A stretch of 64,000 nucleotides of DNA from Psychromonas aquimarina ATCC BAA-1526 (lineage in GTDB: Bacteria; Pseudomonadota; Gammaproteobacteria; Enterobacterales; Psychromonadaceae). Where the stretch lies: NCBI RefSeq assembly GCF_000428725.1, contig NZ_AUAM01000028.1, positions 1 to 64,000 of the forward strand, given 5' to 3'. Positions 55,205-64,000 of this stretch are shown here, piece by piece. Numbering within the stretch: position 1 is the stretch's first letter; the number at the start of each line of letters is the position of its first letter. The position numbers were made by a program, and so were the translations under genes. The notes beneath the pieces are model-generated. The model did not search any database, was not told where the DNA came from, and saw only the letters and a program-made list of their open reading frames with translations.

Positions 55205-56662
55205 GTGAATATTTTAGGTTATTTTCAAAAGGTAGGTCGAGCCCTGATGGTTCCCGTTGCAGTTTTACCTGCAGCCGCAATTTTAATGGGTATTGGTTAC
55301 TGGATTGATCCGAACGGCTGGGGTGGTGAGTCACAACTTGCTGCATTCTTAATTAAGGCAGGTGCTGCTGTAATTGATAATATGTCAATCCTATTTGCGG
55401 TTGGTGTTGCTTACGGTATGTCTAAAGATAAAGACGGTGCGGCTGCACTTTCAGGTTTAGTTGGTTTCCTAGTGGTAACTACTCTGCTTTCTCCTGGTGC
55501 GGTTGCTGGTATCCAGGGGATCCCGGCTTCTGAAGTACCTTTCGCGTTCAACAAAATCAACAACCAGTTCGTGGGTATCTTAGTGGGTATTATCTCTGCT
55601 GAGTTATATAACAAATTCTCAGGTGTTGAACTGCATAAGGCATTAGCTTTCTTCTCTGGTCGCCGCCTAGTACCGATTATAGTCTCTGTGGTGATGATTA
55701 TTGTATCATTTGTGTTGATGGCAATATGGCCGGTAATCTTCTCTGGTCTGCAGTCGTTCGGTGAAACAATTTCTGGTTTAGGTGAAGTAGGTGCCGGTAT
55801 CTACGCATTCTTTAACCGTTTATTAATTCCTGTTGGTCTTCACCATGCACTTAACTCTGTGTTCTGGTTTGATGTAGCCGGCATTAACGATATTCCTAAT
55901 TTCCTAAGCGGTCAGACGGGTATTGATGCAGGTACAGCAGTCATTGGTAAAACTGGTATGTACCAGGCTGGTTTCTTCCCGATTATGATGTTTGGTCTTC
56001 CTGGTGCTGCATTTGCTATCTACACAGCTGCAAAACCTGAAAATAAAGAGAAAGTGGCATCTATTATGTTAGCTGCTTCGTTATCTTCATTCTTTACCGG
56101 TGTGACTGAGCCTCTTGAATTCTCATTTATGTTTGTAGCGCCGCTTCTTTACGTAATCCATGCTGTACTAGCTGGTGTATCAGTATTCTTTGCCGCATCT
56201 ATGGAATGGATGGCAGGATTTGGTTTCTCTGCAGGTCTGGTGGATTTAGTTCTTTCTTCTAAAAACCCGCTGGCAACTAAATGGTACATGCTGATTGTTC
56301 AGGGTATTGCATTCTTCGCAATCTATTACTTCACTTTCCTAGCTGTTATTAAAGGTCTGGATCTTAAGACTCCTGGTCGTGAAGATGAAGAAGAAAATGT
56401 ATCAAAAGCTAAAACAACAGAAGATGCTGGTGAACTGGCAACTCAATATGTTGCAGCGCTAGGCGGAATCAATAACCTTGAAGTGATTGATGCTTGTATT
56501 ACTCGTTTACGTCTAACTCTGAAAGACCGCAGCGAAGCTAATGAAGCAGAGCTTAAAGCCTTAGGTGCAATGGGAGTTGTTAAACTGGGTGAAAATAACC
56601 TACAGGTTATTATCGGTCCACAGGCAGAAAGTATTGCTAACCGTATGAAAGCTGTTAAGTAA
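55205..56662 (+). CDS. nagE: PTS N-acetylglucosamine transporter subunit IIBC
   Basis: Imports GlcNAc and phosphorylates it to GlcNAc-6-P. The 485-residue protein has the membrane IIC domain (about 5-370) with the family sequences MGIGYWIDP, GLHHALNSVFWF and GVTEPLEFSFMFV. The IIB domain (about 395-485) has the phosphorylated cysteine in EVIDACITRLRLTL. It has no IIA domain, which E. coli NagE carries at its C terminus; a separate IIA (such as glucose-type IIA) must supply the phosphate. The start is GTG at 55205 after AGGAG. A terminator separates it from glnS. Confidence 0.94.
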   Translation: MNILGYFQKVGRALMVPVAVLPAAAILMGIGYWIDPNGWGGESQLAAFLIKAGAAVIDNMSILFAVGVAYGMSKDKDGAAALSGLVGFLVVTTLLSPGAVAGIQGIPASEVPFAFNKINNQFVGILVGIISAELYNKFSGVELHKALAFFSGRRLVPIIVSVVMIIVSFVLMAIWPVIFSGLQSFGETISGLGEVGAGIYAFFNRLLIPVGLHHALNSVFWFDVAGINDIPNFLSGQTGIDAGTAVIGKTGMYQAGFFPIMMFGLPGAAFAIYTAAKPENKEKVASIMLAASLSSFFTGVTEPLEFSFMFVAPLLYVIHAVLAGVSVFFAASMEWMAGFGFSAGLVDLVLSSKNPLATKWYMLIVQGIAFFAIYYFTFLAVIKGLDLKTPGREDEEENVSKAKTTEDAGELATQYVAALGGINNLEVIDACITRLRLTLKDRSEANEAELKALGAMGVVKLGENNLQVIIGPQAESIANRMKAVK

Positions 56663-56690
56663 ATTTATTTAATAAGCAGATGATTTAATA

Positions 56691-56716
56691 AGCACTCTTC
56701 GGAGTGCTTTTTTTTG
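56691..56716 (+). terminator. Terminator of nagE
   Basis: AGCACTC (56691-56697) and GAGTGCT (56702-56708) flank a TTCG loop and are followed by eight T. Confidence 0.9.
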
Positions 56717-56878
56717 ATTTATTAAAGGCTCTATTTGAGGATATTGTGCAGCATTCACCATCTGTTTAACTTCTGCATCGCTTCCTGTATTTTTTCCTGT
56801 TATTTCCCTTGAGCTTCTGCTTAGAATATACGATGATTGCCCACTATTTTGTGATTTACATTTTTTTAGAGGTAAGCA

Positions 56879-58540
56879 ATGACTCAGGTTGAAACGGCCC
56901 CAAGCAATTTCATTCGTAATATTATCGATTCGGATCTTGAAACTGGTAAACACCAGTCGATTCAGACGCGTTTTCCTCCTGAGCCAAACGGTTATTTACA
57001 TATCGGTCATGCTAAATCTATCTGCCTGAATTTTGGTCTGGCATTAGACTACCCGAATTCTGCCTGCAACCTACGTTTCGATGATACGAATCCGCTTAAA
57101 GAAGATGCTGATTATGTGGCTGCAATCGAAGAAGATGTGCGCTGGTTAGGTTTTGAATGGGCCGGTGATATCCATTATTCATCGAATTATTTTGAACAGC
57201 TTTATGCTTATGCGGTTGAGTTAATCGAAAATAACAAAGCTTATGTTTGTGAGCTTAATGCAGAACAAACTCGTGAGTACCGCGGTACTTTAACAACAGC
57301 CGGTAAAGACAGCCCGTTCCGTGATCGTCCTGCGGCTGAAAGCTTAGATCTGTTTGCCCGTATGCGCGCCGGTGAGTTTGCTGAAGGCGCGATGATGCTG
57401 CGTGCAAAAATTGATATGGCATCGCCGAATATGAAAATGCGTGATCCGGTTATTTACCGTATCCGTTTTGCTCATCACCACCAGACGGCTGATGAATGGT
57501 GTATCTACCCTATGTATGACTTTACGCACTGTATTTCGGATGCGATTGAAGGTATTACTCACAGCCTATGTACACTTGAATTTGAAGATCACCGCCCTTT
57601 ATATGACTGGGTATTAGCGAATATCAGTATCGAATGTAAACCGCGTCAGATTGAGTTTTCGCGTTTGAATCTGCAGTACACCTTAACTTCTAAACGTAAA
57701 TTAAATGCATTAATCGAAGAAAATATTGTGACTGCCTGGAATGATCCGCGTATGCCGACAATTTCCGGTATGCGCCGCCGCGGCTATCCGGCTGCTGCTT
57801 TACGTGAATTTTGTAAGCGTATTGGTGTGACAAAACAGGAAAATACGGTTGAGCTTGCTTCCCTGGAAGCTTGTGTGCGTGAAAATCTTGAAGCAAACGG
57901 TCCGCGTGCAATGGCGGTATTAGATCCGGTTAAAGTGATTATCACTAACTACGATCAAGCTGCATCCGAACAGTTAACTGCACCTGCTCATCCTAAAGAT
58001 GAAAGTATGGGCACACGTACACTGCCTTTCTCTCGGGAGCTGTTTATTGATCGTGCTGATTTTAGAGAAGAAGCAAATAAAAAATACAAACGTTTAGTAT
58101 TAGGTAAAGAAGTGCGTTTACGTAATGCTTATGTGATTAAAGCGGAAGAAGTGATTAAAGATGAAAGCGGTAATATTACTGAAATTCACTGTTCATACGA
58201 TCCGGAAACTTTAGGTAAAAACCCGAGTGACGGCCGTAAAGTGAAAGGTGTTATTCACTGGGTTGATGCGACATCTAATCAGCCGGCTGAATTCCGCGTG
58301 TATGAGCGTTTGTTCCTGGTTGAAAACCCGGCAGCAGCGGAAGATATTCACCAGGTATTGAATCCTGAGTCTTTAGTTGTAAAACAAGGTTTTGTTGAGC
58401 TAGGGCTGGTTGATGCACCGGCTGAAAAATCTTACCAGTTTGAGCGGGAAGGTTATTTCTGTGCAGACAGTCAAGATTCAACTGCTGAGGATCTGGTATT
58501 TAACCGTACCGTTGCTCTGCGTGATTCCTGGGCTGGTTAA
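56879..58540 (+). CDS. glnS: Glutamine-tRNA ligase
   Basis: Attaches glutamine to its tRNA. The 553-residue class I synthetase has the HIGH motif in [25 protein letters not shown], and the KMSKS-type loop TSKRKLN, with the two-barrel anticodon-binding C terminus (about 340-553). Length equals that of E. coli (554). It follows nagE, as in E. coli, but with its own leader after the terminator. It ends with no strong terminator visible before the convergent exonuclease gene. Confidence 0.97.
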   Translation: MTQVETAPSNFIRNIIDSDLETGKHQSIQTRFPPEPNGYLHIGHAKSICLNFGLALDYPNSACNLRFDDTNPLKEDADYVAAIEEDVRWLGFEWAGDIHYSSNYFEQLYAYAVELIENNKAYVCELNAEQTREYRGTLTTAGKDSPFRDRPAAESLDLFARMRAGEFAEGAMMLRAKIDMASPNMKMRDPVIYRIRFAHHHQTADEWCIYPMYDFTHCISDAIEGITHSLCTLEFEDHRPLYDWVLANISIECKPRQIEFSRLNLQYTLTSKRKLNALIEENIVTAWNDPRMPTISGMRRRGYPAAALREFCKRIGVTKQENTVELASLEACVRENLEANGPRAMAVLDPVKVIITNYDQAASEQLTAPAHPKDESMGTRTLPFSRELFIDRADFREEANKKYKRLVLGKEVRLRNAYVIKAEEVIKDESGNITEIHCSYDPETLGKNPSDGRKVKGVIHWVDATSNQPAEFRVYERLFLVENPAAAEDIHQVLNPESLVVKQGFVELGLVDAPAEKSYQFEREGYFCADSQDSTAEDLVFNRTVALRDSWAG

Positions 58541-58590
58541 CAGCGGCTTTTTATTGGCGGGTAATAAAGTAAAATATTGCCCGTCGGTTA

Positions 58591-59271
58591 TCAGCGCAGC
58601 AGCTGCGAGACTTTAACCTTATGTATACCGCTGTCGGCCGCTAACTGCGCCAGTAATAACTCGGCACAGGCTAAAGCATCTGTCAGTGCATTATGCGCCG
58701 CATACAGGGGCAGGTTATAACGCTCCCGGCACTTTCCTAAACGTAATTCTCCCTCTTTGATAAAACTCTGGCAGCGTAATAAACGTCTGCGCTCAATATC
58801 TAATGAATCCAGTGCAGATAAACGACATTTTTCATTTAAATGCTGGCTTATTGCCTGCTGTAAAAAACTAAGATCCAGAGAAGCATGATGAGCGGCTAAT
58901 ACCTTGCCTGTGGCCTGCTGAATTAACCACTGCAGTGCTTTTTTAATAGAAACAGCCTGTAGCAGGTGTTGATCTAATACTCCATGTACGGCTGCACTCT
59001 GGCCGACGCTGCCGTTTATTTTTATCAGTTTATATTGAGCCTGTGCCAGTAAAATCTTTCCTTCTATTACCGGGATCAGGCCTATGCTGATGATCTGATC
59101 AAGCTTAGGATTAAGACCGGTCATTTCCAGATCTAAGGCTAACAGGGGGGCCTGTTTGATAGGAAGGTCGATTAACTGAATTTGTGCCTGAAAATAAGCT
59201 TTTAATCCTGCATTTTTACTGCGTTTAAACTGCCGGTTCAGAGAGCTTTTAATCAGCCAAGATTTGAACAC
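58591..59271 (-). CDS. DnaQ-like 3'-5' exonuclease (DEDDh family)
   Basis: A 226-residue nuclease of the DEDDh exonuclease family. The acidic residues are in ALDLEMTGLNP (motif I, two carboxylates), AHHASLDLSFL (motif II) and AAHNALTDALAC (motif III with the general-base His). These are enough for an intact active site. It is not a canonical DnaQ subunit because it lacks the polymerase-binding tail and its partner genes. It lies 1 base after the CBS/nucleotidyltransferase gene, so the two are coupled; this pairing is also common near acetate-type symporter genes in vibrios and shewanellas. Confidence 0.85.
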   Translation of the reverse strand: MFKSWLIKSSLNRQFKRSKNAGLKAYFQAQIQLIDLPIKQAPLLALDLEMTGLNPKLDQIISIGLIPVIEGKILLAQAQYKLIKINGSVGQSAAVHGVLDQHLLQAVSIKKALQWLIQQATGKVLAAHHASLDLSFLQQAISQHLNEKCRLSALDSLDIERRRLLRCQSFIKEGELRLGKCRERYNLPLYAAHNALTDALACAELLLAQLAADSGIHKVKVSQLLR

Positions 59272-59272
59272 T

Positions 59273-61117
59273 TTAAAACTGCCTTAGAAATTTAAGTTTT
59301 ATTCCAGCCTGAGCTTCATGCACAGCTTTAAAGGCATCCTTGAGCTGATGGCGGGCTAAAGCTGACAGATTTTCCGGCAGCAGATAGTTTGAAAGCGGCT
59401 GCGAACGGCTGTATTGATAACCCTGGTTACTCAAACGTTTATGGGCAATAAACTCATAGGCATCAATCAGATTAAGCGCATCTTGTTGGTTTATGAATTT
59501 ACTTTCTTTTAATAATAATAAACGCTTGTGAGTATTTACTTCTTTAATGCCGGCTGCCAGCGCATAGATGCGTGTTATATCGTTAATTAGTGCTGTGCCT
59601 TTATGTTTTAAATCAATTCCTTTTACTTCGCTGCCGTCACGTTCAAGCACAAAGTCTTTAAAAAAGCCAAGCGGTGGTGGCTGCTGCAGTGCATTACCTG
59701 TCATGGCGGCTAAAAAAATGTCGTTGTTTTTTGTTTTGTTAACTACCTTATTGTGCAGAGACTCAAAAAGCGAGCTGCAGCCGAAGATACAGCGCATATC
59801 AAAAAATATTGCCACGTTAACAAGGGCTGTCGGCTGCGGAGTGTTTATCCATTTAGAAAACTCATTTTCCCATTGTTTTAGGGTTAACTGCCATTTTTTG
59901 TTAGTGGCCATTATATCCCCAGGGCAGCTGCTGTAACCGCAGGCATCTAAACCTGTGCATACTGCCTGTGATAGTTTCTGAAAATACAGCAGTGCTTCGC
60001 TATCCGGATCATATTCAAGCAGTAAAGCATTGTCCTGATCTGATCCGCCGGCCTGATCCTGTCGAGCCTGTGAACCGAAAGCTAACCAGCAGAACTGCAT
60101 CGGTGCTTCGCCGATCTCATTTTGAATAATAATAATTAACCTGCGTGTCAGGGCATCGGTTACTGAGGTTAATATTCGTCCTATTTCCTGCGCCTGTGCA
60201 TCGCTGCTGATTAGGTTCTGCAGCAGCTGAGGAATTTGTTTACTGACTGCGATTAATTCCTCCTGACTGTTCTGACGGCCTATTTGACCTATCAACAGTA
60301 AGGGCTGCGAACTCTGGCTGCGCATAATATCGGTACTGGTCAGCATGCCAGTCGGCCTGCCGTCTTCGATAATAGGTAAATGATGGATGCTGTGCTCACT
60401 CATCTGCAGCATGGCTTCAAAAATAAGTGCATTTTTATGGGAAGTAACGGGATCTGCTGTCATCACTTGTTTAATTAATGTCTGACTGTCTAACCCTTTT
60501 GCTAATACGCGGCTGCGTAAATCGCGATCGGTAATAATGCCGCTAAGTTTATTGCTATCGATGATCAGCAGTGAAGAGACTCGTTTTTCCGACATTAACT
60601 CGGCCGCCTGCCGGATGGTTGAAAAACTGTCTATGCTGATTAAATCTGCAGAAATTAATGATGAGATTCTACTGGTATTAATGTTTTTATTATTTATCGC
60701 TCCCTGATGGCGTAAACGTTGTGCAAAAGCCTGATTGAAAAAACGATCAAACTGAGAGCTGGCAGCCCGTAACTGATCAAATATTTTAACTGGTAACAGA
60801 TAGACCAGTGCATCTTCTAAAATACGTACCTTATTAACGACTTTTTCACCCGATAACATACCGCTGAAGCCGAAATACTGGCCGTCGCTGATGCGGTCAA
60901 TTAACTCTCCCTGTTCGGTGATCACTTCAAAGGCGCCGCTGCGTACGATATAAAGCTGGCGTTCATTAGTGTCTACATCAACAAACTGCTCATTTCTGCT
61001 GTAATAAACAACTGACAATGAGATGCAGCACTGACGTAGTGACTGTTCACTTAATCTGTCAAACGGCGGTAACGAGCTTATAAAATCACGCACCGGCTGA
61101 AGTTCGCTGGCATCCAT
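59273..61117 (-). CDS. Cyclic-nucleotide/CBS/DUF294 nucleotidyltransferase-like regulator
   Basis: A 614-residue cytoplasmic protein with four regions. It has a cyclic-nucleotide-binding-like domain (about 20-130), two CBS domains (about 155-275), a DUF294 nucleotidyltransferase-fold domain (about 310-440) with FGSQARQDQAGGSDQDNAL, and a C-terminal helical domain (about 460-610). The GSxxR and DQDNAL patterns resemble GlnD-type nucleotidyltransferases, so protein nucleotidylation is a possibility. Its target is unknown; adjacency to the symporter genes suggests control of solute uptake. A terminator lies between it and the symporter gene. Confidence 0.85.
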   Translation of the reverse strand: MDASELQPVRDFISSLPPFDRLSEQSLRQCCISLSVVYYSRNEQFVDVDTNERQLYIVRSGAFEVITEQGELIDRISDGQYFGFSGMLSGEKVVNKVRILEDALVYLLPVKIFDQLRAASSQFDRFFNQAFAQRLRHQGAINNKNINTSRISSLISADLISIDSFSTIRQAAELMSEKRVSSLLIIDSNKLSGIITDRDLRSRVLAKGLDSQTLIKQVMTADPVTSHKNALIFEAMLQMSEHSIHHLPIIEDGRPTGMLTSTDIMRSQSSQPLLLIGQIGRQNSQEELIAVSKQIPQLLQNLISSDAQAQEIGRILTSVTDALTRRLIIIIQNEIGEAPMQFCWLAFGSQARQDQAGGSDQDNALLLEYDPDSEALLYFQKLSQAVCTGLDACGYSSCPGDIMATNKKWQLTLKQWENEFSKWINTPQPTALVNVAIFFDMRCIFGCSSLFESLHNKVVNKTKNNDIFLAAMTGNALQQPPPLGFFKDFVLERDGSEVKGIDLKHKGTALINDITRIYALAAGIKEVNTHKRLLLLKESKFINQQDALNLIDAYEFIAHKRLSNQGYQYSRSQPLSNYLLPENLSALARHQLKDAFKAVHEAQAGIKLKFLRQF

Positions 61118-61146
61118 AAAGCACCTGTTGTTAATACTAATTAAGT

Positions 61147-61170
61147 AAAAAAGCGCCGAAGCGCTTTTCA
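61147..61170 (-). terminator. Terminator between the symporter and the DUF294 gene
   Basis: On the minus strand AAAAGCGC pairs with GCGCTTTT around TTCG (61149-61168), followed by further T. It likely limits read-through from the symporter gene to the regulator. Confidence 0.75.
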
Positions 61171-61182
61171 GCTAAATGAAGC

Positions 61183-62901
61183 CTAGTGATCCCGGGCTTC
61201 TCCGGATCCTTTCGGAAAGCGGATGGACTCGACCATATCCTGCACAGATGCAGGCACTGCTGTGGTTATTTTACAAACCGCTATTGCAGCTGCAAAGTTT
61301 ATCAGCATGCCGAATAAACCAATACCTTCAGGTGAAATTGCAAATAACCAGTTTTCAGGCGTATTAGCACCTGGATTTACAAATTTGAAGTAGATTATAT
61401 AAGCGGCTGTAAATGTTAAACCAGCGAGCATACCGGCAATGGCTCCCTCCTTATTCATCTTCTTGGAGAAGATACCCATGGTGATTGCCGGAAATAAAGA
61501 GGAGGCGGCCAGACCAAATGCAAACGCTACCACGGCTGCCACAAATCCCGGCGGATTGATTCCAAAGTATCCGGCAATAACGATACCCACAGCGGCTGCC
61601 GTTCGTGCAAACATCAGCTCTTTTTTATCGGAAATATCAGGCATCAGATTCTTCTTAAGCAGATCATGAGAAACGGATGTTGATATAACTAACAGTAAAC
61701 CTGCCGAAGTGGAAAGGGCTGCCGCAAGACCGCCGGCGGCTACTAATGCAATAACCCAGGCGGGTAAACTGGCTATCTCAGGTGTTGCTAAGACGATGAT
61801 ATCCCGGTCTATCTTCATCTCATTGTTTTCACCGTTAGTGTAAAACATTTTACCGTCGCCGTTTTTATCATCAAACTCAATTAAGCCGGTTTTTTCCCAG
61901 CTGCTGATCCAGCTCGGTGCCTGTGCATATTCAACCCCCTGACCGTCCGGTCCGTTGACCGTTTCAATCATATTTACCCGGGAGAATGCCGCTAACGCCG
62001 GAATTGTAGTGTACATAATAGCGATAAAAACTAATGCCCAGCCCGCAGAACTTCGCGCATCTTTTACCCGCGGTACAGTAAAGAAGCGCACTATAACATG
62101 CGGCAGACCGGCAGTACCAAACATCAGCGCACCTGTGATAAAGAACACATCAATCATGCTCTTTGAGCCTTCAGTATACTGTGCAAAGCCTAATTGTGCC
62201 GATAAGCCGTCTAATTTATCTAATAAAAACACACCGCTATTATTACCGGCCGCATCCACTAATTCAGAACCGAATCCCAGCTGCGGAATGATGTGTCCTG
62301 TCATCATCACCGATAGAAAGATCGCCGGTACCATAAAGGCAAAAATTAATACGCAGTATTGAGCAACCTGGGTGTAGGTTATACCTTTCATACCGCCTAA
62401 AACGGCATAAAAGAAAACCACCGCCATACCTATATAAACACCGGTATCAACATCCACCTCTAGGAAGCGGGAAAATACAACACCTACACCGCGCATCTGC
62501 CCTGCGATATAGGTAAAGCTGATGAAAATAGCGCAGACCACGGCAACTGTACGCGCAGCTTGTGAATAATAACGATCTCCGACAAAATCCGGTACGGTGA
62601 ATTTACCGAACTTACGCAGGTACGGCGCCATTAACAGGGCGAGTAATACATAGCCGCCTGTCCAGCCCATCAGGTATACCGAGCCGTCATATCCGGTAAA
62701 AGAAACGATACCGGCAAGTGATATAAATGATGCCGCTGACATCCAGTCTGCAGCTGTGGCCATACCGTTCATAACAGGAGGTACGCCGCCGCCTGCGACA
62801 TAAAACTCTTTAGTTGAACCTGCGCGGCTCCACACGGCTATTCCGATATACAGGGCAAAAGTAATGCCGACAATTAAATAAGTTAACGTTTGAACTTCCA
62901 T
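61183..62901 (-). CDS. Sodium:solute symporter large subunit (VC_2705 type, acetate-permease-like)
   Basis: A 572-residue inner-membrane symporter of the SSS family with about 13 hydrophobic segments. Typical sequences are NGMATAADWMSAASFISLAG near residue 50, YTQVAQYCVLIFAFM in the middle and AGGLAAALSTSAGLLLVIST near residue 390, the latter part of the sodium-site region. A hydrophilic insert (about 325-370) is present. The family is close to acetate permease ActP. The small DUF4212 subunit is encoded 9 bases upstream, so the two form the VC_2705-type pair. The substrate is unproven. Confidence 0.87.
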   Translation of the reverse strand: MEVQTLTYLIVGITFALYIGIAVWSRAGSTKEFYVAGGGVPPVMNGMATAADWMSAASFISLAGIVSFTGYDGSVYLMGWTGGYVLLALLMAPYLRKFGKFTVPDFVGDRYYSQAARTVAVVCAIFISFTYIAGQMRGVGVVFSRFLEVDVDTGVYIGMAVVFFYAVLGGMKGITYTQVAQYCVLIFAFMVPAIFLSVMMTGHIIPQLGFGSELVDAAGNNSGVFLLDKLDGLSAQLGFAQYTEGSKSMIDVFFITGALMFGTAGLPHVIVRFFTVPRVKDARSSAGWALVFIAIMYTTIPALAAFSRVNMIETVNGPDGQGVEYAQAPSWISSWEKTGLIEFDDKNGDGKMFYTNGENNEMKIDRDIIVLATPEIASLPAWVIALVAAGGLAAALSTSAGLLLVISTSVSHDLLKKNLMPDISDKKELMFARTAAAVGIVIAGYFGINPPGFVAAVVAFAFGLAASSLFPAITMGIFSKKMNKEGAIAGMLAGLTFTAAYIIYFKFVNPGANTPENWLFAISPEGIGLFGMLINFAAAIAVCKITTAVPASVQDMVESIRFPKGSGEARDH

Positions 62902-62910
62902 AGTTATTCC

Positions 62911-63177
62911 TTAATCTTCATGTACATCATATTTTTCATCAAGTGCATTTGCTTTTGCCGCGTAGACAAAAATAAGTACAACAAATACATACATGGAGCC
63001 CTGCTGGGCAAACCAGAAGCCGAGCTTAAAGCCCATAAAATGTATTTCGTTTAACAGATCAACTAAGAGAATGCCGCACCCGAAAGACACGGCGGCCCAA
63101 ATCGTTAATAAAGATAAAACGAGTTTTATATTCTCGTTCCAGTACCTTTTTGCTTTGTCGTCATTTTTAAAACTCAT
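62911..63177 (-). CDS. DUF4212 small subunit of sodium:solute symporter
   Basis: An 88-residue protein with two membrane helices (about 20-40 and 52-75) and the pattern AKRYWNENIKLVLSLLTIWA at the N terminus. It matches the small-subunit family found directly upstream of VC_2705-type symporters. It is the first gene of the leftward cluster and starts 9 bases before the symporter (with a slight gap), so it is cotranscribed. The ATG at 63177 has AGGGAAAAAG upstream. Confidence 0.88.
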   Translation of the reverse strand: MSFKNDDKAKRYWNENIKLVLSLLTIWAAVSFGCGILLVDLLNEIHFMGFKLGFWFAQQGSMYVFVVLIFVYAAKANALDEKYDVHED

Positions 63178-63685
63178 TCTTTTTCCCTCTAAGTAAGTAA
63201 CGCTTTATCGGTAAGAACATGTACTTTTGATATGCAGCAGTGTTTCTGGAAATAAAATCTATTCTCTGTTTTATTCAGGTAAATTTATCTCGTTAGAAAA
63301 GACTATTTGCATACAAATAAAAGATGATGTTAATGGTATGTTAAATGCGGTTAATTGTTAGCCAGTAAAGAGGCCTTAGATCATGTTTTAATCATAAGAA
63401 AACGTGACCAGGATCTTGAATATTTGATTAACTGTTGTTTTTGTGAGCAGTTCGACTTTTGCTTGGAATTGACTTTTTTAACTGGAGATGAATTTTATAT
63501 ATCGAAGTATTTCTGATCTTGTATGTTTTGCATATTAGAAAACAGGGGAATTTAAGTAGTAATTTACTTTGTTAAAGTGAGTTTTTAGAAGCGCTTTTTA
63601 TAAATACAGGAAGCAAATAATAGTGGAAGATCTGCATAAGCACTTCCATACTGTTGATAGTTGCGGATCATTAAGGTACTTAACT
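63178..63685. other. Gap between the symporter cluster and the right-edge gene
   Basis: About 508 bases carrying the promoters of the two divergent transcripts. I saw no ORF of note, no tRNA and no clear operator. An in-frame GTG at 63623 could extend the right-edge gene by 21 codons. Confidence 0.4.
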
Positions 63686-64000
63686 ATGGATAGTGTCGGG
63701 CGCTGTTTTATTATTGTTATTCTGCTGTTTGCCGGGCGGCTGTATGCACAGCCGATTATTGTCTGGGATCGGCTTTTGACTCACCCGAACTCCATGGTGC
63801 CGGATTTATTAAAAAGAGCATTACAGGTAACTGCCGATGAATACGGCCCTTTTCAGATTGTTCCATCAGAGAGAATGGAGCAGGGGCGGGTTATAAAAAA
63901 ACTGGCTGTTCAGGGAAATGTACAGGTGGCTGTGTTTGCTCCTAATAAATACAGAGAAGAGATTGCTATTCCGGTGCGCATCCCTGTGACCGGCTCCCTG
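63686..64000 (+). CDS. Secreted solute-binding-like protein, cut by the window edge
   Basis: An ORF open to the end of the window with 105 codons visible. It begins MDSVGRCFIIVILLFAGRLYA, a clear signal peptide with cleavage before QPIIVWDR. The next residues, such as LQVTADEYGPFQIVPSERMEQ-type sequence, look like a periplasmic solute-binding fold. Such domains often sit in front of histidine kinase or GGDEF domains, which would lie outside the window. AAGG precedes the ATG by about 9 bases. The family is not certain from this fragment. Confidence 0.6.
   Translation, partial: MDSVGRCFIIVILLFAGRLYAQPIIVWDRLLTHPNSMVPDLLKRALQVTADEYGPFQIVPSERMEQGRVIKKLAVQGNVQVAVFAPNKYREEIAIPVRIPVTGSL

Noticed and set aside
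61955-62362. 135-codon plus-strand ORF inside the symporter gene
   Set aside because: Antisense shadow of a conserved symporter; no independent support.
1-64000. CRISPR array, prophage or defence island
   Set aside because: No regularly spaced short repeats with unique spacers and no phage structural, terminase, restriction or toxin-antitoxin genes were recognised.

Overview
The window is a gene-dense chromosomal segment from a facultatively anaerobic marine gammaproteobacterium. Gene content and protein similarity suggest Psychromonas or a close relative (Alteromonadales/Vibrionales side). The reasons are enterobacterial/vibrio-like gene orders (focA-pflB-pflA, ackA-pta, fldB/xerD-dsbC-recJ, cpxRA/cpxP, pyrBI, nagCAB/nagE-glnS, pilABC), moderately AT-rich DNA, an NhaD antiporter, two porins, and a chitin-sugar (GlcNAc) utilisation locus. 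The genus is an inference; no rRNA or tRNA gene was seen in the window.

Layout. 1-20 kb is dominated by anaerobic metabolism: adhE, an octaheme Hao-like cytochrome with a NapC/NirT-type tetraheme partner, pta and ackA, and pflA/pflB/focA. Mixed between them are an AI-2E permease, a methyltransferase, yfbV, rlmA, a GcvR-like ACT protein and a DUF3360 transporter. FNR-like palindromes lie upstream of adhE, focA and the DUF3360 gene, which fits coordinated induction without oxygen. 20-26 kb holds fldB, xerD, dsbC, recJ, a periplasmic-sensor GGDEF protein and trmL. Directly downstream of xerD are two further copies of the last 39 codons of xerD. 26-31 kb holds a Cpx-type two-component system divergent from a CpxP/Spy-like chaperone with a perfect CpxR-type box between them, then fieF, cysE and zapB. 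31-41 kb holds rraA, pyrBI, dacB, srmB, an HD-GYP response regulator and an isolated cobS/cobC pair.

41-48 kb is an envelope region: an OprD-family porin, lipoproteins, a second porin whose 5' leader closely matches that of the first, another lipoprotein and nhaD. 48-51.5 kb holds pilA-pilB-pilC without pilD. 51.5-58.5 kb holds nagC, nagA and nagB divergent from nagE, with a consensus NagC operator and a CRP-like site in the shared intergenic region, then glnS. 58.5-63.2 kb is a leftward gene set: a small DUF4212 subunit with a sodium:solute symporter, a CBS/cyclic-nucleotide/nucleotidyltransferase regulator and a DnaQ-like exonuclease. The right edge cuts a secreted solute-binding-like protein.

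How the genes work together. Pyruvate formate-lyase, FocA, phosphotransacetylase, acetate kinase and AdhE form a complete mixed-acid route from pyruvate to formate, acetate and ethanol. The Hao/NapC pair would add a quinol-linked route to a nitrogen compound. The nag locus would feed GlcNAc through GlcNAc-6-P to fructose-6-P, and the OprD-type porin may admit chitin sugars. The most unusual structure is the array of xerD tails, whose copies differ almost only at synonymous sites. No wholly new multi-gene system (defence island, CRISPR array, prophage) was seen.
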